Origin: Candidatus Helarchaeota archaeon
GTDB lineage: Archaea > Asgardarchaeota > Lokiarchaeia > Helarchaeales > RDOG01
Reading direction: 5' to 3'
DNA: 37,810 nt
Assembly (NCBI GenBank): GCA_029838215.1
Contig: JALGVI010000020.1
Location: forward strand, 1 to 37,810
Both the position numbers and the translations under genes were made by a program. Positions 33,737-37,810 of the stretch are shown here, piece by piece. Within the stretch, counting starts at the first letter, position 1; each line of letters opens with the position of its first letter. Below the pieces are notes generated by a model. The model was given only the letters and a program-made list of their open reading frames with translations, was not told the origin of the DNA and ran no database searches.

Positions 33737-34150
33737 ATGCGGGAAAGTATTGTCAGTTTTTTGATCAGCACAACCGAAGAAATTCAAAAGCAGGTCGAAG
33801 GTCTAGAGGAATCCATGAGAAGATTAAATGAATCCATAGACAATCTCACCGAAAAACTCACGAATACGGTAGTGGACATTTCAGAAAACTTCCAAGCACT
33901 GATATATTTAATACAATCCAGCAGAGAGGCCCAATTCAACGTGATTTTCTCAATGTTCACCAAGCACATGGAAGCACTTGAAGAAATAAGAGATGTCGCC
34001 CTAAATTTTACGGATAAACAAAAACAAGTTACGGAGGAAACTCATAAATCGTTAAATGCACTACGAAAAAAAATGTTGGATTACGAATTTCAAACGTTTA
34101 TCTTTAATTTGAAGGATTTAATAACTGAATTGAAACGAACGGGGGAATAG
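33737..34150 (+). CDS. Coiled-coil protein 2 of the 33-37 kb cluster
   Basis: A 137-residue, all-helical protein. The N-terminal segment (about 10-45) has a clear heptad pattern: SFLISTTEEIQKQVEGLEES followed by repeated NESIDNL-type units. Two longer helices follow. No recognised domain. The ATG at 33737 overlaps an out-of-frame ATG (33733) in AT-rich context; GAGGGAAAT at 33723-33731 is the ribosome-binding region. It is followed after four bases by the third coiled-coil gene. Confidence 0.7.
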   Translation: MRESIVSFLISTTEEIQKQVEGLEESMRRLNESIDNLTEKLTNTVVDISENFQALIYLIQSSREAQFNVIFSMFTKHMEALEEIRDVALNFTDKQKQVTEETHKSLNALRKKMLDYEFQTFIFNLKDLITELKRTGE

Positions 34151-34154
34151 AAAA

Positions 34155-34577
34155 GTGGATGATAATTTAAAACCCTTTATGAAAGAAGTGGTTGAATTTT
34201 TTACTGCCATGCGGGCTTCCGAAAAAGAACGATTCGAATCCATGAAGAAATTCATGAGCGAAAGCATCAATGCTCTTCGAGACGTGACTCAGGTAATTAA
34301 ACAAAATGCTGAATACCTACGTGAAAGCCTGGAAAAATTAAAGGAAATTACGATGGACAATCTAAGTGCCATCAGGACCCAATCTGGCGCGGACTCCATT
34401 CTCAAAGCACGAAAAGCTCTTGATGAAAGCCTGGAGATCTTTCAACGCACGATTCAAGTGATGGAATATCAAAAAACACTCCAAGAAATAAGTAGGTTCA
34501 TTGAAGTCAAAAAACTGAAAAAACTTGACTCAAAGCTCTCACGATTCAAACGACCGATTGAGAAAAAAGAAGAATGA
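34155..34577 (+). CDS. Coiled-coil protein 3 of the 33-37 kb cluster
   Basis: A 140-residue, charged, helical protein with heptad patterns at about 28-60 and 75-115 and a lysine-rich end. No known domain. The start is a GTG four bases after the preceding stop, with GGGGGAATAG (34141-34150), overlapping the end of the upstream gene, as ribosome-binding site. Operon with the two upstream coiled-coil genes and probably the following gene, 36 bases downstream. Confidence 0.7.
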   Translation: MDDNLKPFMKEVVEFFTAMRASEKERFESMKKFMSESINALRDVTQVIKQNAEYLRESLEKLKEITMDNLSAIRTQSGADSILKARKALDESLEIFQRTIQVMEYQKTLQEISRFIEVKKLKKLDSKLSRFKRPIEKKEE

Positions 34578-34613
34578 CTTTTAACATGATTTTCTTCACG
34601 TGGGGACGACTGG

Positions 34614-35123
34614 ATGGTTAATTCATTACACTCCGCAGCCATTAGCCTATTAAAAAGGTTTAGTGTAAAATTTAATTTAAGTCAAATCATTTTATTTAAC
34701 GAGAATAAAGAAATTCTATTCATTGACAAACCGATACCCATCGATGAAGAACAACTTCAAGCGTTAATTCAGGAAATTTATCCAACTATTGAAAAACATT
34801 TTTTAACTGAAGAAGAATTCCGTGGAATATTAATATCTTCAAGTCGAATTAATAAATATCTCGTAAGGTCTTCCATTCAAGATAAAAATATCTTACTTTT
34901 GGTGGAGCTTGAAGATCTAACACCACTTACAAGATCAGGATTTCATGATGAATTGCTTTTTATCTTACAACGCATCATTGAAATGATAGAAGCAAAACCA
35001 ACACCTCAGCTACAAATAACATCTAATCTGGAGAAAACAATTCAAAGATTGGAGGGAATCACTAGTAATATGCAACCACCAAAATTTCCTCAAATAAAGA
35101 GGCTGATGGAATACCTGAGATAA
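34614..35123 (+). CDS. Roadblock/longin-like (profilin-fold) protein
   Basis: A 169-residue protein. Residues about 1-125 show the alternating strand and helix pattern of the roadblock/LC7 and longin group: SQIILFNENKEILF, a helix around 42-62, then GILISSSRINKYLVRSS and NILLLVELEDL strands, then a long helix (FHDELLFILQRIIEMIEA). The C-terminus is a short helical tail. Small proteins of this fold act as platforms for Ras-like GTPases, and a GTPase gene follows. The assignment rests on predicted fold, not on a sequence signature. ATG start. Confidence 0.55.
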   Translation: MVNSLHSAAISLLKRFSVKFNLSQIILFNENKEILFIDKPIPIDEEQLQALIQEIYPTIEKHFLTEEEFRGILISSSRINKYLVRSSIQDKNILLLVELEDLTPLTRSGFHDELLFILQRIIEMIEAKPTPQLQITSNLEKTIQRLEGITSNMQPPKFPQIKRLMEYLR

Positions 35124-35274
35124 TTTCGATTAAGCCAAAATTTATTATTTATCGTAATTTTCTCCCTCTTAGATGAAACAAAATAACAAAATTAATAACT
35201 TAGCATTTAGATTATAAATACTTGAGTAATTAATTTGGAAATCCGTTCTTAATGAAATTAAAGGGTGAAATGTC

Positions 35275-37275
35275 GTGTTACGTGATATTTTTGTGGTTCG
35301 GGAAAAGAAAGTCCTATTTCATAGAAAATTTGGAGACTCTGTTCCGTGGGAAACTTTGAAACCAATTCTTTTCTCGCTCTCAAATTATGTGGCTCATAGT
35401 TCAAAAGAAAAAGTTCAAAAAACCGAAATAGTCAATGCAAAATTATCATACATATATCATGAACCACTTGAAATCTTCTTTGCTTTTCTGACGGACATAA
35501 CTGATAGTAATAATTTAATTGAAAAACAACTCAAAAGAGCAAAAGAAGAATTTTTAGAGCAATTTCCTGATTCGTTGATCACGTCGAATGCCGATCCCGA
35601 AGCATTTGACACGTTTAATATAATTGCAGATTTAATTCACAAAGAACTCCGCCCAAAAATTGCTTTAGTCGGATTTTCTGGCGTGGGAAAAACAACAATC
35701 ACGCGACTGATTAAAGCTGAAGAAATTCCAATGGAACATATCCCAACAATGACTGGTGATGTGGCTACCGTAAAAATCGGTAAACTTCATTTCTTCTTAT
35801 GGGATTTTGCAGGACAAGAACAATTTTCATTTCTTTGGCCAAAATTCATTAAAGGATCAGATGCCGTCCTCTTGATAATGGATTCGACTCTTCGAAATAT
35901 TGACAAATCACGATTTTTTCTCGATCTTGTTTCAAAAGAGGTTCCTTTGGCGAGAGTCGTAGGAATTGCAAACAAACAAGACATTCCAAATGCCCTCACT
36001 CCGAAAGAGATCTCAGACATGTTAAAAATACCCGTTAAAGGAATGGTTGCAGTCGATCCAAATAATCGAGAAAAAATGATTAACATCATTTCAGAAACAT
36101 TAGGAATTACAAATGTCGTATCTCCGCTACTTAGGTCTTTCTTCGATAGGGATAAAGAAGTTGTAGAAGCTCAAGAAGCCCTTGAAAAAGGCGATTTACA
36201 AACTGCACAAGAAAAATTTGAAGCCATCGCAAATCATTCACTTGAATTGGGAGAAGAAAAACTCGCTTCAGAATTTTTTCAAAGAGCAAAGTTGATCAAA
36301 AATGCAATTATCGAGTCTAAATCTGTAACTCCTGCAAAAGAAATCGCTCAGACACAAGAAAAACCACCAGAGCCAAAACCAATCAAGGAAGAATCACAAC
36401 ACGAACCAGAATTAGAACTCGTTGTAGAAAGTTCGGAGACATCAATAAAAATAGAAGATATAAACAAACCTAAAATGGAGCAAGAACAAGAAGTAGAGCT
36501 CGTTGTTGAAAGTCCTGAACCAGTGAAAAGTCCTGAAAAAATAAGTACGTCCCAACCAGAAATGACCGTTTTGCAAAATACAACTGCAAAAGAACCAAAG
36601 ATTCCTCAGGTCGAAAACAATAAAGTGCCTGCACAAGGTGCAATTCGCTCGGAGATTGATGGCATGATCTCCAATATTGAAGCATTAAGAATATCATTGG
36701 GCAGCAATCAAGATACGGCAGCGAAACCTGCTCCTGCTGAAACAACAAAAAGTACCGCTCCATCAGAAGAGGAATTTTCTAAAGATTCTGCAAAAATGAT
36801 GGAAGACATTACAAGATTGAGAGAATCACTCCGCTCAAAGGAAGAAGAATTGGAAGCAATGTCTGCACGAGCAGAAAAAAAAGAGGAACCCACTCCAGTT
36901 CCACTTACAGAAGCTCCTACCACAAAAGAAGAAAAAATATCACCTGAAATTGGTACCGAAACTAAAGAATTAAAAGGACAACCAACTCCAGCACCAGAAC
37001 CACCTAAACCAGCTGAACCCGAAAGTGAAAAAATCGCTTCTAAAACAACTTCAGAAAAGACACCTCAGGTCGATGATTTGCAAAATCGATTGGATAAATT
37101 AAAATCTAAAAAGAAAGCAATTGAACTCGAAATCTTAGATCTTGAAAGCGATTTGAAAAATAAAGCAATCTCTCAAGACTCGTTTGATGAACAAGTCCAA
37201 TTATACAAGAAACTTAGGGATAAGCTGAATAAACAAATTCTTGAACTACGAACTAAAATGATGGAAGATTTTTAA
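35275..37275 (+). CDS. Longin-like domain fused to an Arf/Ras-like GTPase, disordered linker and C-terminal coiled coil
   Basis: A 666-residue multidomain protein. Residues 1-100 form a longin/profilin-type N-terminal domain. The GTPase follows at about 125-290: P-loop GFSGVGKTT (133-141), switch I threonine near 158 (IPTMTGDV), G3 WDFAGQEQ (176-183) with catalytic Gln181, and G4 NKQD (233-236), the Arf form. A helical hairpin like a TPR comes at about 297-345. Then comes a disordered region rich in Glu, Pro, Thr and Lys (about 350-610), with a near repeat (LVVESSE and LVVESPE). The C-terminus is a coiled coil (about 611-665). GTG start with GGGTGA upstream. Confidence 0.8.
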   Translation: MLRDIFVVREKKVLFHRKFGDSVPWETLKPILFSLSNYVAHSSKEKVQKTEIVNAKLSYIYHEPLEIFFAFLTDITDSNNLIEKQLKRAKEEFLEQFPDSLITSNADPEAFDTFNIIADLIHKELRPKIALVGFSGVGKTTITRLIKAEEIPMEHIPTMTGDVATVKIGKLHFFLWDFAGQEQFSFLWPKFIKGSDAVLLIMDSTLRNIDKSRFFLDLVSKEVPLARVVGIANKQDIPNALTPKEISDMLKIPVKGMVAVDPNNREKMINIISETLGITNVVSPLLRSFFDRDKEVVEAQEALEKGDLQTAQEKFEAIANHSLELGEEKLASEFFQRAKLIKNAIIESKSVTPAKEIAQTQEKPPEPKPIKEESQHEPELELVVESSETSIKIEDINKPKMEQEQEVELVVESPEPVKSPEKISTSQPEMTVLQNTTAKEPKIPQVENNKVPAQGAIRSEIDGMISNIEALRISLGSNQDTAAKPAPAETTKSTAPSEEEFSKDSAKMMEDITRLRESLRSKEEELEAMSARAEKKEEPTPVPLTEAPTTKEEKISPEIGTETKELKGQPTPAPEPPKPAEPESEKIASKTTSEKTPQVDDLQNRLDKLKSKKKAIELEILDLESDLKNKAISQDSFDEQVQLYKKLRDKLNKQILELRTKMMEDF

Positions 37276-37371
37276 AACATGTTGAATTTAAAATCTTAAT
37301 AAAGCATTAATGATCTATTAAAAATGAGCTCAATTGGAAATTAATAATAACACTTCAGATACGTGATTTGC

Positions 37372-37752
37372 ATGCCAAAAGGAATACTCATAATCAAATG
37401 GGATAATGAAATCGGAGCCATTCTGGTTTCAAAGTACCCTAAAAAATTAAAAATCACGACAAAACTCTTGACAAACATTTACGCTAATCATCGAATCGAA
37501 AGCACAGACCCAAATTTCGCCTCATTAACATTAAAAGATTCGAAAATTACAAGCTTTTTTTCGGGGCTGGGAGAGAATTTTATAGGAGAACCAAATCACA
37601 TTGTTGCTTTGGTCTTGCGTCGGGACGAAAAACCACACTTATTCAGGGAAATTCTAAAAAAAGGTGCCGCAACAATTTTATCAAACTTGAAAAACGATCA
37701 AATTGAAAAGATTCTACCAGAACTGTTCAAAGAGATGTCCAATATCTCCTAA
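37372..37752 (+). CDS. Longin-like small protein
   Basis: About 126 residues from the ATG at 37372; a GTG three codons earlier is possible. The start KGILIIKWDNEIGAILVSKYP is a strand-turn-strand pattern typical of longin/profilin-fold proteins, and the middle strands and the final helix (NDQIEKILPELFKEM) agree. It resembles the N-terminal domain of the upstream GTPase fusion in layout, not in clear sequence. Same strand as the whole 33-37 kb cluster; the window ends 58 bases later. Confidence 0.55.
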   Translation: MPKGILIIKWDNEIGAILVSKYPKKLKITTKLLTNIYANHRIESTDPNFASLTLKDSKITSFFSGLGENFIGEPNHIVALVLRRDEKPHLFREILKKGAATILSNLKNDQIEKILPELFKEMSNIS

Positions 37753-37810
37753 ATTATATTATTTTCAAAACAAAACTCATTTTTTTGAATTAAAGCATCA
37801 AAATCCCCGA

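Noticed and set aside
36470..36763. Antisense open frames in the 36-37 kb region
   Set aside because: They mirror the Glu/Pro/Thr-rich low-complexity linker of the GTPase fusion, which rarely gives stops on the other strand.
1..37810. tRNA or rRNA genes and CRISPR arrays
   Set aside because: I looked for tRNA arm patterns, rRNA-like GC-rich stretches and regularly spaced repeats and saw none. The only GC-rich structured parts are the TnpB tail and the SECIS region.

Overview
The window comes from an Asgard archaeon, most likely of the Lokiarchaeota-like branch. The DNA is AT-rich and starts with TTG or GTG are common. Archaeal markers are TFB (26.4-27.3 kb), Alba, a family-B DNA polymerase and an F420-dependent methylene-H4MPT dehydrogenase (mtd). 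They sit beside genes with a eukaryotic flavour: an actin very close to the eukaryotic form (28.8-29.9 kb), a free-standing small GTPase (23.5 kb) and a longin-like/Arf-like GTPase fusion (35.3-37.3 kb). A split NiFe hydrogenase whose C-terminal piece is a selenoprotein (15.7 kb) also fits Lokiarchaeota, where selenoproteins are established.

Layout. 0-0.3 kb: 3' end of a TnpB gene and a GC-rich hairpin tail like an IS200/IS605 right end with omega RNA. 0.3-3.4 kb (minus): two-gene ABC exporter, then a cysteine-rich Fe-S protein. 3.5-10.9 kb: uvrB and uvrA (plus) flank a minus-strand hypothetical gene and a corrinoid protein/methyltransferase pair. 11-14.3 kb: alba, a beta-class DNA methyltransferase with a membrane protein upstream, a GNAT enzyme and a ribbon-helix-helix protein. 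14.3-15.9 kb: vhuA-like hydrogenase large subunit, a vhuU-like selenoprotein and a SECIS-like RNA element. 16-17.8 kb: three small genes of unknown function, one with TPRs and a membrane anchor. 17.8-20.7 kb: 2-hydroxyacid dehydrogenase and ATP-grasp ligase divergent from mtd. 20.9-23.2 kb: membrane-bound double left-handed-beta-helix acyltransferase, tail-anchored protein, small convergent gene. 23.5-25.8 kb: small GTPase and a large intracellular beta-sandwich repeat protein. 26.4-30 kb: TFB, LpxL-like acyltransferase, actin. 30.3-33 kb: PolB. 33.3-37.8 kb: a co-directional cluster of three coiled-coil proteins, two profilin-fold (roadblock/longin-like) proteins and the longin-GTPase-coiled-coil fusion.

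How the genes may work together. Metabolism points to H2/F420/H4MPT-linked C1 chemistry: a hydrogenase with selenocysteine, Mtd, a possible cofactor glutamate ligase and a corrinoid methyl-transfer pair. No methyl-CoM reductase is present. The right-hand third is rich in cytoskeletal and GTPase genes, and the 33.3-37.8 kb cluster is the best candidate for an undescribed system, possibly a GTPase-controlled coiled-coil scaffold or tether. The best-supported unusual signal is the selenoprotein gene: its downstream hairpin has a kink-turn core like a eukaryotic SECIS, and the apparent stop codon of the gene is part of that core.
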